A stretch of 64,000 nt of DNA. Origin: Hericium rajendrae. Lineage: Eukaryota > Basidiomycota > Agaricomycetes > Russulales > Hericiaceae. The stretch covers positions 1 through 64,000 of the forward strand of contig CM065885.1 in NCBI GenBank assembly GCA_033439255.1. Reading direction: 5' to 3'. The translations under genes were made by a program, and so were the position numbers. Below the pieces are notes generated by a model, which searched no databases, had not been told where the DNA came from, and saw only the letters and a list, made by a program, of their open reading frames with translations. Within the stretch, counting starts at the first letter, position 1. Every line of letters starts with the position of its first letter. Positions 9,940 to 22,835 of the stretch are shown here, one piece after another.

Positions 9940-12777
9940 GCCACTTACGTCCTAGTTCGTTCGCAGCCTTTGGTGCTTGTGGGCTGTTGGGCCAGAGGCT
10001 CCCGGCTCTGAGTCCTACAGGAGAAAGACTCAGTGGCTGAGAGCGGCAAGGGGCTGATGTAGATAGTGTCACGGACCACTTACCGAGGTGCTTGGTGGAG
10101 TTTCGTCCCCGGCAACCTGCTGCTGCTGCTGGGCTTCGAGTTGTTTCCTGTGCTTCCTGCGCCGCTTGCCGGAGGGCCGGGACTTGCGCTTCTGCTGGTT
10201 GCCACTGACATTGGTGGAGGGACCGGCAAGTGGCCCTGCAAGTGTCTGTGGGTGGTGAGATAGAGTTTCGGCGTCGAGCTTGGAGACGTACGTCAGCAGC
10301 TGACAGAGTGCCGCCCTTCCTGCTCGGGTTCTTGGCGGCAGGGGAGATGTCGGGCGCTCGCCAAAGACGGTCTGTGACATCTGCCATGTGAACGTCAGCC
10401 TGGCTCGCTTCCTGCCGGTCCATTTCCTGTCAGTCAAGTCACAGAAAAAAATTGAGACCCCCATCTGCAGAGGGAGCAGGTGGGATGCACATACCTCAAG
10501 CTCCAAGTGCGAGTCTTCGTTGATGGTGCCGGGCTGCATTTCGTCAGCAGCCGGGAGGGGGAGAGAAAAAATAACGGCAGCTAAGTCGTGGTTGCTAAGC
10601 TTTGGCGTTGGCTGGTCTTGCTGTTTCTCGGGCTTGTCGCCGACGGTTGCCTTGCCCTTGCCGGTGGGATCCTTCAGCTTGCTGCTCACGGCGTTCTCTG
10701 CTGGCTCGCGCAGCTCTGACACGGGGGCTTCCTCATCATCGTGCGACACGGCCGCCGTTGCCTTGCACGGCTTGAGTACGGAGTCGGCATGCCCCGTTGG
10801 CTCGCCCGGCTGGGACGCGGCGGTTTCCTGCACGTCGTCCGACGCCGCCGCCGTTGCCTTGCGCAGCTTGGGCACGGAGTCGGCGCGCTGCGTTGGCTGG
10901 CCCGGCTGGGACGCGGCGGTTTCCTGCACGTCGTCCGACACCGCCGCCGTCGCGTCGCGCTGCTTGGGCACGGAGTCGGCGCGCTGCGTTGGTTCGCGCG
11001 GGTCAGACACGGCCGCCGTCGCCTCGCGCAGCTTGGGCACAGAGTCGGCGCGCTGCGTTGGCTGGCCCGGCTGGGACGTGGCAGTTTCCCGCACATCGTC
11101 CGACACCGCCGCCGTTGCCTCGCGCAGCTTGGGCACAGAGTCGGCGCGCTGCGTTGGCTCGCGCGGGTCGGACACGGCGGTTTTCTGCACGTCGTCCGAC
11201 ACCGCCGCCGTGGCGTCGCGCTGCTTGGGCACGGAGTCGGCGCGCTGCGTTGGTTCGCGCGGGTCGGACACGGCCGCCGTCGCCTCGCGCAGCTTGGGCA
11301 CAGAGTCGGCGCGCTGCGTTGGCTGGCCAGGCTGGGACGCGGCGGTTTCCTGCACGTCGTCCGACACCGCCGCCGTCACGTCGCGCTGCTTGGGCACGGA
11401 GTCGGCGCGCTGCGTTGGCTCGCGCGGCTCCGACACGGCCTTCGTCGCTTTGCGCTGCTTCCGCACAGAGTCGACGGCCTGCTTTGGCTGATGCGGCTGT
11501 GCCACGGCGGCTTCCTGAACGTGGTCTGCCTGGTTTTAAATGGCTGTTAAGCCGACTTTGTTGGGGAAAAAAACAAAGCACCGCGCTCACCTCTTCGTCA
11601 TCTGAAATGATTATTGCCACGTTCTGCTGCTTCTGTCGTGACTTCCCGGTCTTGCGCTTCGGCTTGCTGTTCTGTTGCTCGACTGCCTCTGCCCAAATGG
11701 CCTGTCCCCGGTCTGAGTAGGAAGAGCAGAATGAAATGTGTCCGTCCTCTTACCTCGGTTATCTGGATTAGTCGGGAGTTGGTCAATTTGGCGTGTTGTG
11801 ACATGAAAGCAAGTTGGGAGTGTGTTACCTCTTCTATTTCTTCGTTCGGCTCCCGTAATACTTGGAGGGTCGCGCGGACAAACTCTGACCACTCGCCCCA
11901 TTGGGCGAGACACCCTTCGTCAAACGGGAGGGAGGGAGGGAGACCGAGCACCTTGTACTGTTGAATTTCGTGAGGAGGAATGACCCAGCGGCCATCCTTC
12001 AGGCCGATCCTGGTGAAGAGGAAAAGGCGGCCTTCACCCCCTTCACCCACTTTAGCCAGCTATGGGGGTGGTCATCGTCAGCTGCAACCGGTGTCAGAAG
12101 AGAACACAAGAACAGGATGGCAGTTGCGTACCAAAATGGAGGGGATCTCCCAACCCAACAACGGCCGCAAACTTGGGCCAGTTGGTCTGGTTCACCAAAG
12201 GCTCGGTGCTGAACCTCTGCACCAGACCCCACATGTCGAGGACCGGGTAGCGACCCTCCATGCTGCCTTCTTCGATGGCAGTGGTGAGGACCCTGCGATG
12301 GAACCAGTAATAGGCGGTGAAATTCTCTAAGCCGAGGTGGTATGCGACATCGCTCAGTTTGGGCTGGCCCCTCTTCTTGCTCCTCTTCTGCTTGAGCAGG
12401 GCCCAGTAGCACTCACGGCACTCGTTGATGATCTTGACGAGAAAACGCGCGAGGTGAAAGTAGGAAGTCGGCACTCGGCCAAGGACCTGGCGCGAATTGG
12501 GGACGCGTACGATGCGGCCGTTCGACAGCTTGAAGGCCTCGTCGGCGATCTCCACATGGTCCCCATCCACCACTCGAGTGAAGGATGTGAGGAGATGGAC
12601 CGGATATGGCTCATGTTCGTTTTCACCAGGGAACAGGGCTTTGAGTTGCCTGTAGTGCGTTTCCCTAACAACAGAGTTCGGGGTGTACGTGTTCGTCGGG
12701 GCAGGAGGCGCGGGTGGCGGAGACCGAGAACTGTGAGTCGCGCTGCTATCTGACGCACTGTCGTCTGTGCTCTCCAT
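9940..12777 (-). CDS. Unknown repeat-tailed protein, paralogue of the gene at 15320
   Basis: Starts at 12777 (MESTDDSASD) and reads divergently from the zinc-finger gene. The first exon matches the paralogue at 15320: a Ser/Pro-rich leader, then TYTPNSVVRETHYRQLKALFP and VLGRVPTSYFHLARFLVKIINE, then an exon with DDHPHSWLKWVKG and GLKDGRWVIPPHE. The C-terminal region (11505-10069) is a low-complexity array of about 31- and 22-residue units such as QPTQRADSVPKLREATAAVS. It may be cell-type or chromatin scaffolding, but no function can be claimed. Compared with the paralogue, the stretch around 12010-12040 has a net 2-base insertion that shifts the frame between WVKG and GLKDG, so this copy may be broken. 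The 3' end is uncertain: splice-like donors at about 10085 and 9950 suggest more small exons. Confidence 0.5.
10690..11500 (-). repeat. In-frame coding repeat array
   Basis: Tandem 66- and 93-bp units inside the preceding gene, built on GCGCTGCGTTGGCT and CTTGGGCACGGAGTCGGC (plus-strand sequence). The repeat keeps all frames open on both strands, which explains several long spurious frames here. Confidence 0.85.
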
Positions 12778-12959
12778 GGTGATGGATGCAAACAGTGTGA
12801 GAGAAGGAAGGAAGGAATGCATGCCGGCTCGCAGAAATATATATTATGTAAGCGATGCACGAGGCATCAACTAAGCACGTGACGCGAGGATGCACAGGGC
12901 GGCGATCAAGTGCAGCGCGGCAATCCAGTGCTCCGCCGACTGCCTTCTACAACACCACC

Positions 12960-14890
12960 ATGAACCTGTTCAAGCGTACGCTCCGTCCAGCAGCCAGAAA
13001 GATGGCCTCTTCGAGGTTCGCGAGTTGGCCTGAGGATGAGCAGCCCGCAGTGTCCTGTGAGTTGCATACCTCCTCCGCCAACGAGTGCCTACTCACAAGG
13101 GCACCTTTGATCAGCAGCGGTGACAGCTTCGCTGTCCCGGTCAGCACCCGGTACCGCCCGATCGAAGGTGAAAGCAGCGAATGAAGTGAGCTGTGGGTAC
13201 GGGACTGACCCCGGCCAGGTGAGTGCTCCATGTTTGGTCTCAGATGCTCCCTGCTGGACCAGTTTTCAACCGCAGTGCTGCGTGAGCTGCGGCGACCGGG
13301 GCAACATCTGGGAGTGCACTAAGTGTGGGAGGCCATTCTGCGTCACAACGGCTGAGGTGGACGACCCAGTGGGGGCAGTCGCGTCGTGCGTGGGACCGTT
13401 CAATGACACATGCCCCGGCGATCCCGCTACTTTTGTCTGCCCTGTGTGTTGGGCCAGCCAGCGCACGAGGGCCCCAGTACGTCTTGTCCAACCAAACGTT
13501 TTTCTAACCTAAAATTGACACCTGTGTCCGAATGTCTTTCAGTACCGCACAGCTGGGTGTCCATGGCGGGTGAATTTCGCGGCGGTGCGTTGGCCCTTCG
13601 CTCTGCTCTCGTTGCACGCACTCCATGACGACGGGTCACATCTGGCGCAATCGTTGAAGCAGCACTTTAACTACGTGTCCGACAGACGGGACGAAGATCC
13701 TATGGCGGGGGTGAGAGTTTGGAACATTTTTCTAGATTTTTTAGGCACTTACGTGTTCGATATCTGCAGTACTTTCTGCAGGATGTAAACCTCATCGAGC
13801 GCAACTATGGGCCGACGTACGTGTACAGGCGGGAGCTGCAGTTTTTGCAGTGGCTGGAGATACAGACCGAAAAGCCGCGCCTGTGCGTGACTATCGCTTC
13901 GCACAGCGGGACTTCGGGCCATCTGCAGTTCGCAGATATGTGCTGTCCTGTGGACGAGGTAGGCTGCCCCGCCTATGTGTGTAGAGGGGGCTAATGCGCT
14001 TGCAGGCCGTTCAAAAGTATCTGGGGGACAATGTGATCAATGTGCTGAAGCAGCAACGGTGGTCCCAGAAGGTGCTGTTTGTGGTGTCGTGCGGCCCGGC
14101 CATGGACAGCCCGCAAAGTTTGGGGCGGATAATGACCTTGGTGTCTGGGTAAGTGGCGTGCATTGGCCAGGGTGGTCAGTCGCTAACTTTCCAGCACTGT
14201 TGATGCAGGGGTGTGTTCGATTACGTGGTAGGGTTCAGCTCCTCCTTCACCCTCCAGGAGAGGGTGGTTCCCATGCTCGTCCAGATAGTGGCGGAGTTTG
14301 CGTCCGTTCGGATGGGCTTCGACATGGAAAATAAAGTGTGGGAGCAGGTCAAGGTGATGGACGAGCTCGGTGTCATGGCCGTCGTGGTCATTCGTCGGGA
14401 AAGCGGAGGCATTGCCCAGGGGACAGCCATCGCGACGTCGCTGCGGGGGACCAGGCCGTGGGGCCTCAACCTGAAGTGCCCTATGTGCGGGGCAGAGGTG
14501 CCGGAGGTGCGGTGGAAACCCCGCAAAGGACACACGATGATGTGCTTCGACTGCCACCATTGTCTGTTCTACGTCCCGGGGTTGTATTTGGCACCGCCGC
14601 CTTGGATCAAGGACCAGGGAAAGCATATGTTTACCAGGCCAATGCCGCTGACGGAGGACCCAAACGAGTGGGCAAAGGGCGCAGTTCAGGCATGGCGCAC
14701 CACGCCAAAGGGCAAGGCCATCTGGAAGCTGTGGGTAGCCACGGATAGGTACAAGTGGCATTGCATGTGTGTGAAGGCTGTGACCTCCGGCCTGCCGCTC
14801 CCACAGGTACCTGGACCAGAGCAATTTGCCAAGGACGACGCAAAGCTGGAGAGCGCGGTGGATGGGGCCCAGACGGCCTGGGAGACGTAG
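12960..14890 (+). CDS. Cysteine-rich zinc-finger protein
   Basis: Probable start at 12960 (MNLFKRTLRPAARK). Exons that join in frame: 12960-13058, about 13119-13476, 13543-13710, 13771 to about 13957, about 14004-14150 and about 14211-14890. The second exon carries a PHD/ADD-like cysteine cluster (CCVSCGDRGNIWECTKCG, then CPVCW). The last exon has a zinc ribbon (LKCPMCGAEVPEV, then MMCFDCHHC). Between them is a region of about 200 residues with IERNYGPTYVYRRELQFLQW and QRWSQKVLFVVSCGP. The protein would be about 480-500 residues. Its place between two divergent paralogues suggests the three genes form one unit. A role in DNA or chromatin binding is inferred from the zinc ligands only. Confidence 0.6.
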
Positions 14891-15166
14891 GTTCCGGCAC
14901 CATCGACCTTGGCTGAGAAATGTGTACCTTTTTTTTTGGCATGAAATTTTTTTTGGCATGAAATGCAGTCGCTCGACGTATGGACATTTTGTTCTGTGTG
15001 CAATGTTTAAAGTGTGACAGCTGGACACCGTGTGGGATGTTAACACCAAGAACGCCGCCACTTTTCCCCATGGTATGAATTGAACACCCAGCCAGGGGTG
15101 TCCCAGTCCTGACCGAGCATCACCTCCCATGATGGACGGCCTGATTGGCTCAACACAGCAGGTCGG

Positions 15167-15170
<4 letters not shown>

Positions 15171-15199
<29 letters not shown>

Positions 15200-15200
15200 C
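15171..15200. repeat. (TTGA)n microsatellite
   Basis: About seven perfect TTGA units lie between the zinc-finger gene and the start of the next gene. Confidence 0.9.
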
Positions 15201-15319
15201 CACGGCAATCTGGCCGCCAGATCTGAGCATGGACCAATGACGTATTGAATCAAACCAGGGCTAGTGGTTGCATCCACACCACCTCGCGCAGACCGCTCCT
15301 TCCTGACCTACGACCAGCC

Positions 15320-17777
15320 ATGGACGATGTGAACTACTCTTCGTCAGAAAGCGATACACCTGCCTCGCTCTGCCTCCCATCTGCATTGTCGACCCCAGTG
15401 GCCTCATATTCTCTGCCTCCTGCGCCGTCACCCCCACTGCCTGCGACGTTGGCCCCAGTGGCCTCACTCTCTCCGCCTCCTGCGCCGTCGGCCCCAATGG
15501 CCTTGCTCTCTCTCCCACGTGTGCCCCCAGCCGCATCCATCACCTATACACCCGAGTTTAGCGTGACGCGAGACGACTACCAGGCCTTGAAGCGTTTGTT
15601 CCCATCTCAAAACGAGTGGAAAGAATATCCGAGCCAACGCCGCACCTTCGTGGACAGGGCGGTGGAGGCGGTCGGCGTGGAGATCCACAACATCCGCCTG
15701 GAGATCCACGAGTGCAACTTCAGCGTGGAAGGGACGTGCGCTTATGATGACCAGCCAGACGAGGAGCCAACTTGCCTCGGGACAGTGCCGCTCACTTATT
15801 TTCATACGGTCCGATTTCTGCTGAAGATAATCAACGAGTGCACGAACTGCTTCTTTGCATTGACACAGGTGCAGAATAGGGGGAAGAAGGCCATGAAGAA
15901 GGACAAGCTGACAGAATATATGGTCGAGTATGGCAAGGAGAACACCATAGCCTACTACTGGTACCACCACCAGATCCTCACCGCTGCCCTACAAGCCGGC
16001 GGCACCGACACCGGCCGCTATCCCCTGCTCGATGTCTGGGCTCTGGCGCAGAGATGCAGCCGTGAGGCTTTGACGAATAGCACCAGGTGGCCAAGGTTCG
16101 AAACGCTGTGTAGCTTGGGAGACCCGTTGAACTTTGGTAACACCGTCACCCGTAACTCGTCTTGTGTTCGCTTCTGAATTGTTTTGCAGCTCACGATGAT
16201 CACCCGCACAGCTGGCTGAAGTGGGTGAAGGGGGGAGAAGCCCTCCTGGCCATCTTTACTAACAATGGCCTGAAGGACGGGGGCTGGGTCATTACCGACG
16301 ACGAACGCCACAAGTATAAGAGAGTGGGGTTGCCGCCCTTGCTTCCATGCCATGAGGGGTACGTTGTGGAATGGGGCCGGTGGTCAGGATTTGTCGACTT
16401 GACCCTCGATGGACTGCGAAAGCCCAATGCAGAACTAGCAAAGGTAATGCAGCCCATACTTCACTGTCGAAGAATAGAAAATTGACTAGGCCTGCCTGAT
16501 GCCTGTTGTAGATCGCCAAGGTAACTGCACAGTGCAATTACATGTGGGCAATGGCACTGAAAGGCGGGGACAGATGGAATATGCAGAGACAGTCAAGCGA
16601 AGCAAGGGTAAGTGTAAGGCCAAGGCCCGAAAATCGGCACCGAAACAGAAGGAGGACACGGTGTCATCATCGAACAACGACGAGGTGAGGGCTGCCCTCT
16701 TGTTATGTGACAAGCTGGTGTTGATAGAGCTCCTGAAAGTTGTTCACCGTTGAAGACCAGGACGACGAAGTCCCACTGTTGCTGCAGCCCGACCACACAG
16801 AGGGCGCTGTCACTCGCAAGCCGAAGGGCCCAGATGCGCTCATCGGCTTGGAAGGCAGCACTGTGGCCGACACGTCCAAAGAGAGAGGCCGAGGCAAGGG
16901 TGCTAGCAGGAAGGAGAAGGAGAAGGAGAAGATAGGCAGAGGGCCAAAAGAAAGACACGGTCGCCCGAGCCCAAAGGCAAGGAACCGCAAATTTGCTGGT
17001 GTGTTTGCGGCTTGGCTAACGAGATGCAGTCAAAGGCCGATATCGAAGATTCAGACGCTGAGCTGGAGGTACGTGGATCCAATCAGCATTGTGTGCAACA
17101 GGATAACTCAGTGTTTTTATGCAACATGATTGACAGGAAATGCAGTGCAAGGAGGCGGGAGCCGTGGCATCCATTGGTCCGAAGGAGGGCGCCCAAGTAA
17201 GCATGCATGCATGCAAGGCCACATTGTTCTCATTGTCTGCAGATGGGTCCCAAGGGCCCGACAGAGGGCATGCCCTCAGCATCGACTGCCGCTGCCGCTG
17301 GGGCCTCTGATGCCGACATGGTGGACGGCACAAAGCACATCGAGGTAAGCTCATATGTATGCAATGCGCACCAGTTCTCATTGCATGCAGGTGGGCCCCA
17401 AGGGCACGACAGAGCATCGCTCTGACGTCGATGCAGCTACAGTGTGGTTTGCAGGGCCCTGGAGCAAACTCAAAGATAAAAAACGGAAGCGCCACCAGTC
17501 TAAGGACGGTATGGATGGGGCGAAAAGGAAAAAGGAAGCCGAGCAGCAGCAGCTGGCCAGGGTTGAAACCAGGTCAAGCCGGTCGGTAAGTGGTTGGTCT
17601 TTGCTCGCTAGAGAGGTTGGATTGACTTAAACAACACCAGTTGCGGTCATCTGGGACGGGCAGTGGGAACCAACACCCTCAAGTGGTGTGTCATCTGTCT
17701 TTGGCCCTTCTTCTTGAGTAACTTATTGTTTTCATGCAGGCATCTGACGCCGTGGGCTCCAGCCAAGGTGCGCGGTA
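15320..17777 (+). CDS. Unknown protein, paralogue of the gene at 12777
   Basis: Start at 15320 (MDDVNYSSSES). Exon 1 runs to 16136, exon 2 from 16190 to 16443, followed by a chain of short exons to a stop at 17777. Features in order: a Ser/Pro-rich leader with PLPATLAPVASLSPPPAP-type repeats; a conserved block TYTPEFSVTRDDYQALKRLFP; LGTVPLTYFHTVRFLLKIINE; a lysine-rich stretch; AYYWYHHQILTAAL; then DDHPHSWLKWVKG and GLKDGGWVITDDE. The tail is Lys/Glu/Ser-rich and basic, with GMPSASTAAAAGASDADMVD. It shares all N-terminal blocks with the minus-strand gene but lacks its 31-residue repeat array. I know no function for the family. The short exons of the tail are placed only approximately. Confidence 0.55.
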
Positions 17778-18149
17778 AGAAGTGATGGAAGATGGTGCTT
17801 AAAGGGTATGGATGCAAGGGGCTGTTGTTCGAGGTAGACTACTTGTGAGCTGGCAGCCTCTACAGCACCGGAACCTAGGAATGGTGGGAAAGCGAGAAAC
17901 AGGTCCAGACTGCCTCACGCCTGTCACTTGTTTCTTTGCCTCCTCATAATGATGCCTTCCCCCATTTGTTTTTGTATCTACAAGCAATGCGATGTAACTG
18001 GTAGATGATACAAGGTCCTTGCCCCTGTCAGTCTGTTCCTCTCCTGGGTACTTGAAGGATCGCATATGCAATCCCATGTCTCTGCAGCTCATTTGATTTC
18101 TGTATTTTTCACTAAGCAATGGAACGAGGCGTGAGTTGCAAAAATGAAG

Positions 18150-19565
18150 GCAGGGCAGACGCCTATGGAATTTGTCGGGAGAACTCGGACGGGAACAGGT
18201 CCATTTTATTTGCAGGGCCCTGCGCCTGCATTGGCTGGCCTGGTCTCGTCACCGATGTTACTGGACCATTCGTCAGGGCGACTGTGGTTTTCCAGCAGAA
18301 CACGAGCCGGTGGACCTGACCGAGCCAAGTCAGCTCATCGCGACTACCCTGTGCACCTACCCAGCTGATGCGAGGGTGGGTGGAGTGGTGCCAGGCAGCA
18401 CATGCCGGGCAGTACAATTGTGCTATCGAACCGATGTGGCAGTCAGCCACCACTGGCTGCCAGCATGCCTTGTGAGGTGACGGGCAGCGACAGGCATTGG
18501 AGGCCGTGGAGCACCGTGACACTACCGCTACCCCAGGCGATGCTCGGCGGTGACTACCGATGACAGCACGAGTGCGCGTAGGGTTCGAAGGGGTGCGAAC
18601 CAGCCTGGGCCGTCGCACACCGTCGACCAGCACAAGTCTGCTATCCCAATATGTTGCCCGTCAGCCATACGGGCTGCCTGCGTGCGTGGGCAGATGACAG
18701 GTGGCGCCAGCCATTGAAGGTCGTCGTGCACTCGCCAGCGTGCACCCATTGCAGCCAATCGACACCGTCGTCAGCCATTTCTGGCCGCCGACGAGTGTCA
18801 GAGCCAACAGGGCGCCAGCCAGTCATGGCCGTCACACACCGTCGTCCCGAGCTGGTGCGGCCTGCCTGCCACCATCAATCCGCTGTCGCAATCGACATTG
18901 CCGTCAGCCATGCATGCATGGAGGACGACAGGGCACCAGCCATTGAAGACCGTCACGCGCCGTTGCCCTGCACTGGAGGGGAGCTCCGCCAGCGTGAGTA
19001 CACTAACCCAAACGACATCACCGTCAGCGATCCCTAGCCGCCAGCCCCGCCAGTACAAGTCTGCTATCCCAATCGACGTGGCGATCAGCCATTCTGGCCA
19101 CCAGCGTGCGTCGGTAGGCGACAGGCGGCGCCAGCCATTGAAGGCCGTTGTGCACTCGCCAGCGTGCACCCACTGCAGCCAATCGACACCGTCGTCAGCC
19201 ATTTCTGGCCGCCGACGAGCGTCAGAGCCAACGGGGTGCCAGCCAGTCATGGCCGTCACACACCGTCGTCCCGAGCTGGTGCGGCCTGCCCGCCACCATC
19301 AATCCGCAGTCGCAATCGATATTGCTGTCAGCCACGCATGCATGGACGACGGGGTGCCAGCCATTGAAGGCCGTCACGGACCGTCGTCTGGCACTGGCAG
19401 GGTCTCCGGCCAGTGCAAGTCCACTCGCCCAATCGACGTCGCCGTCAGCCATCCCTGGCCGCCAGCATGCATCGGGGCCGACGGGACGCCAGCCAGCAAT
19501 GGCCGTCGCACACCGTCGCCCATGGAGGGTTCGCGTGGGAGGAAGGAAGAAGAGAGAGAGGGCGT
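18150..19565. repeat. Minisatellite field, right of the three-gene cluster
   Basis: The same repeat words as at 8400-9545, in the same orientation, including two nearly identical stretches around 18700-18880 and 19130-19310. Together the two fields bracket the cluster of three genes. From 19600 to 20400 I see no gene. Confidence 0.8.
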
Positions 19566-20424
19566 TTAAATGCCAGCTGGCGCCAAGCGCATTACATAAT
19601 TGGTGGTTGTTCAACGTGTTCGATCACCATCACCGAACATGCCGGCTGTCACCATGGCTAACCGGTAACCAGTGGCTGGGCAGATATATGTAACCATATC
19701 AGGCAGCTGTGTTGACACGTCGTCAACTCTGATCGGTCCCGACTGACTCCAAGATGGACCGCCCGATTGGACTCATCGGGGACTTTGCCCACAAAGGACC
19801 CCCGACAAGCCACCCAAAGGTCCGATCCCGGTGCGTTAACCAAATGGCGCATAGTGCCGGAGCTCTGTGGAAATGACGGTAACAGAGGGCCCAATTTTGG
19901 CCCAATCTCTATGTTTTGATCCGTATACCAGCCAGCATCACCGAAGGTCGATTCTGCCATGCGGTAACAGGCGGTAACCACATGAGCACCCCACGGCGGC
20001 AGCCGCACCAATTTTTTCTTACTTATATTGTATTGTTTGGGTTGTTTGGAGTCAGAAACATATACCAGTACTTTTAAGATTGCCCGAAGGCTAAGGAGCC
20101 ATCTGATCCCAATGAGGCTCTTGCTGCATTGCAGAAAAGCACAGTAAAGACGATTGCAATTTGATACGTCATCAGGGAGCTGAGCAGCCGGCCGGGTATC
20201 TAAACATGTGGAGACAAGACTCAAGGTAATGATAGTGAATCGAAGGCTTTCGTAAATTTCCTGCCATTTAAATCACATTTTTTGAGAGGTCTATTACTGG
20301 GCGCAGTAACGGATAGCCCAAATGCTATGTCTATTCCGCAGCATGTATACGGGGCACTGGAGATGACCGTGGAAATGAGTCGGCAACGACCCTCAAAAAG
20401 CGGAATAAACCTTTAGGGGGCTTG

Positions 20425-20510
20425 TCGGGGGGGGGGGGGGGTGTCTTCCATCCAAGCATTTCAATTTCAATTTCAATTTCAATTTCAATTTTAACTTTCA
20501 ACTTTCATTA
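20425..20510. repeat. Poly-G and (AATTTC)n tract
   Basis: A run of 14 G residues is followed by about five TTTCAA units. It lies downstream of the coiled-coil gene. Confidence 0.85.
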
Positions 20511-20556
20511 TAACTGTAGCATTTCGAAGGCACTGCGACACCCACATACAGATGCA

Positions 20557-21185
20557 TCACCCGCCACCTGGAATCCTGTCGGCCTCCATCTCCATCTCTA
20601 TCTCTCTTACCTGTGTATCATAAATGAACTTCGGTTCTGGCGGATCAGGCTCCTGCCCTGCCTGCAGCACCTGATATATGTCCTGCATCGCTGACTCCAG
20701 GCGCTTCACTGCGTCTTCCAGTTTTAGCACCACTAAATTCCTCTTCTCGACCACTTCTTCCAGCCATCCCACCTTGTCCTCCAGTGTCTTCACCTCGGTC
20801 CTCGCCCTGCATGTCCATCAGCCCAACCCAACGCAGGCACCCACCTATCTGAATCAACCACTTACTGGTACAAGACCTCTGAAACACCCGCCAGCTCCTG
20901 GCTGCGTTCCGCCAACTCTCCACGGAGTCGTTCCACCTCTGACCGAGCATGAGCTCGTTCTAACCTGATCGCCGTCGTGCATGCAACCACTTCCTCGGCC
21001 AAGGCATGCACCGTCTCCAACCTCTTTCCTACCTCCCTTTCTCTGGCCTTGACCTTCTTGGTCCTCTCCTCAATCTCCTCCCATGCTGTCTGCAGCTTCT
21101 CTTGCGTTCCCTCCTCCATGGATGTCGAGCTCTGAGATGTTGTGGTCTGTATCGCCTTGTCCAGCAAAAGCATCGTCAGATCCAT
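20557..21185 (-). CDS. Coiled-coil protein
   Basis: Starts at 21185 (MDLTMLLLDKAIQ). Exon 1 ends with TAC-CA before GTAAGTGG; exon 2 starts after CATGCAG near 20810 and continues the heptads in frame (ARTEVKTLEDKVGWLEEVV). The stop is at 20557, giving about 190 residues. Nearly the whole protein is a charged heptad-repeat coiled coil (ERTKKVKAREREVGKRLETV, LVVLKLEDAVKRLESAM). No catalytic motif is present. It lies next to a zinc-finger/coiled-coil gene on the same strand, and both are separated from the neighbouring large genes by gene-poor sequence. It may act as an oligomerising structural protein; that is inference. Confidence 0.55.
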
Positions 21186-21694
21186 GGTGGGTCGTGTAGA
21201 GTTCAGCGGTGAGAGAAAAAGGACAGTCGAGATAGGGTCAGATGTGGGTCCGATGCGTAGGTGGGAGGGTAGAGGGGAGGCGTGGGCCGTGGCACCGATG
21301 AGGTACTTGTACGTCTCAAGACAACGTGCGTGACCACGTGGCCGTGAACTGGGTTGAAGGGCCAGCCAGGATGTGAGAAATAATTGACCCACATCTGCTC
21401 CGGGCGCCTCGTAATTACGGAGGCAGCCGGTGATGGATTGGTTTACGCAGGCGAGAGTGTCTTTGAAAACATTCGAGTGAAAGTTCAAACTAAAATTGAA
21501 ATGCTTGGATGGAAGGCAGAGGATCATAAGAATGATGGCGGGCCTGATGGCAGAGTGCAAGATTTTGTTCCTGAGACATGCAGGACGCAGGACGCAGTGA
21601 TTGGCCGAAATGCAGCAGCTCAAACTAACTAGCGGTACAGCAGTAGCATTTAGTCGTAGATTGTGGAAATGTACGTGGGCAATTGCCCAGGCAG

Positions 21695-22835
21695 CTCATT
21701 GTCCATTGAGCGCCTTTTCAAATTCCTCCACGGTGGCCCTCAAGGAAGAGTTCTCCTCCTTCAGCTCTTGGCACTGTCCCTGGAGTGCTTGAATAGCGAC
21801 CATCTTTTCGAGGAGCATCTCTTTCTGCATCTCCAACTCCTCGGCCTGCCTGCTCGCCGCATTACTCAGCACCAACAGCAAAGAAAAGCACGCCGCACTC
21901 ACACTGCAACACGGGCCTTCAGACGTGAAACACTATCCTGCTAAAGCCCCCGTCACAAAATTTGAGAGGCAAAGGAGAGGGGAAAGCTGACTGATGAAGG
22001 TCCGTCCCCACCTTCCCTGCTGCCAGCCTTCTCCTTGCCTTTCTCCTTGCCTGTTTCACTTTCTCGCCCGCTGACAAGCGAATCTCTCGACGTCAGCAAT
22101 TCTCCACCTGACCCATCCCTTTCCGTCGCCTCCTGCTGCACTGGTGTTGCAGGAGACGATGGACCATCCATCACGGGACGCATGCGCATAGGGCTGCTCC
22201 CATCTTGTGTACCCTCGGTGCCGACCCGCTCACGCTTCCCGAGGACAGAGCCAGGCAATGAATTTACAGCCAGTCCCCGTGATGGGCTGCTGCCCTGCGC
22301 TGTGGTTGATGTCTCGGGGCTCACCGACCGCCGTTCTGTGCCAAACCTGTCAGCTTGCCCGCCACGCAGGCAAAGAATGTATACCCTGCTGCCGCGCCTT
22401 CTGTAACTGCTGCATGTCCTTTTGGACCCGCGCCCACGCATCTGTGTATGCCTTTGAGGACGGAAGATGGTGCTGGCGGCCCTCCAGTGTGCAGTCATAT
22501 ACTGGGCCAAGGCGTCACCCACAGCTTTGACTGACCGATCTCGAGCAACAGCACGCACCACGGAACCCGCATGGCTTTGGGTCGCTGTCGTGTTTGTAGC
22601 CGCCTTTGTTGTACCAGCGACAGATCCATGTGATCTTGTCCTTGTTGGGCCCTTGCGTTGAGTAAATGCCTTTCGCCATGCAGGGTGGTGTGCACCGGCA
22701 CATGACCAACAGGTGGTTGGGATCAACAGTCACAGCAACAGCTTGTTGTGAGCCGGTAAAGTGAGACATGGCACCAGAAGATGAAAGCAGGCCCTGCGTT
22801 CTCGACATATCCTGCTGTGCATGATCAAGCTCCAA
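21695..22835 (-). CDS. GRF-like zinc finger and coiled-coil protein
   Basis: Starts at 22835 (MELDHAQQDMSRTQG). Residues 45-95 contain a cysteine pattern CRCTPPCMAKG, then ITWICRW, then CGFRGAC. It resembles the GRF zinc finger, which in known proteins binds single-stranded nucleic acid. A Ser/Pro-rich region follows (VLGKRERVGTEGTQDGSS). A final exon, about 21900-21695, encodes a coiled coil (QAEELEMQKEMLLEKMVAIQ). The gene needs at least two frame-changing introns, so the model is approximate. From 22840 to 23350 I see no gene. Confidence 0.45.

Noticed and set aside
10388-11720. Long open frames on the plus strand (307-367 codons)
   Set aside because: They are shadows of the in-frame coding repeat array on the minus strand; the composition is Arg/Ala/Cys-rich and repeats with the DNA period.
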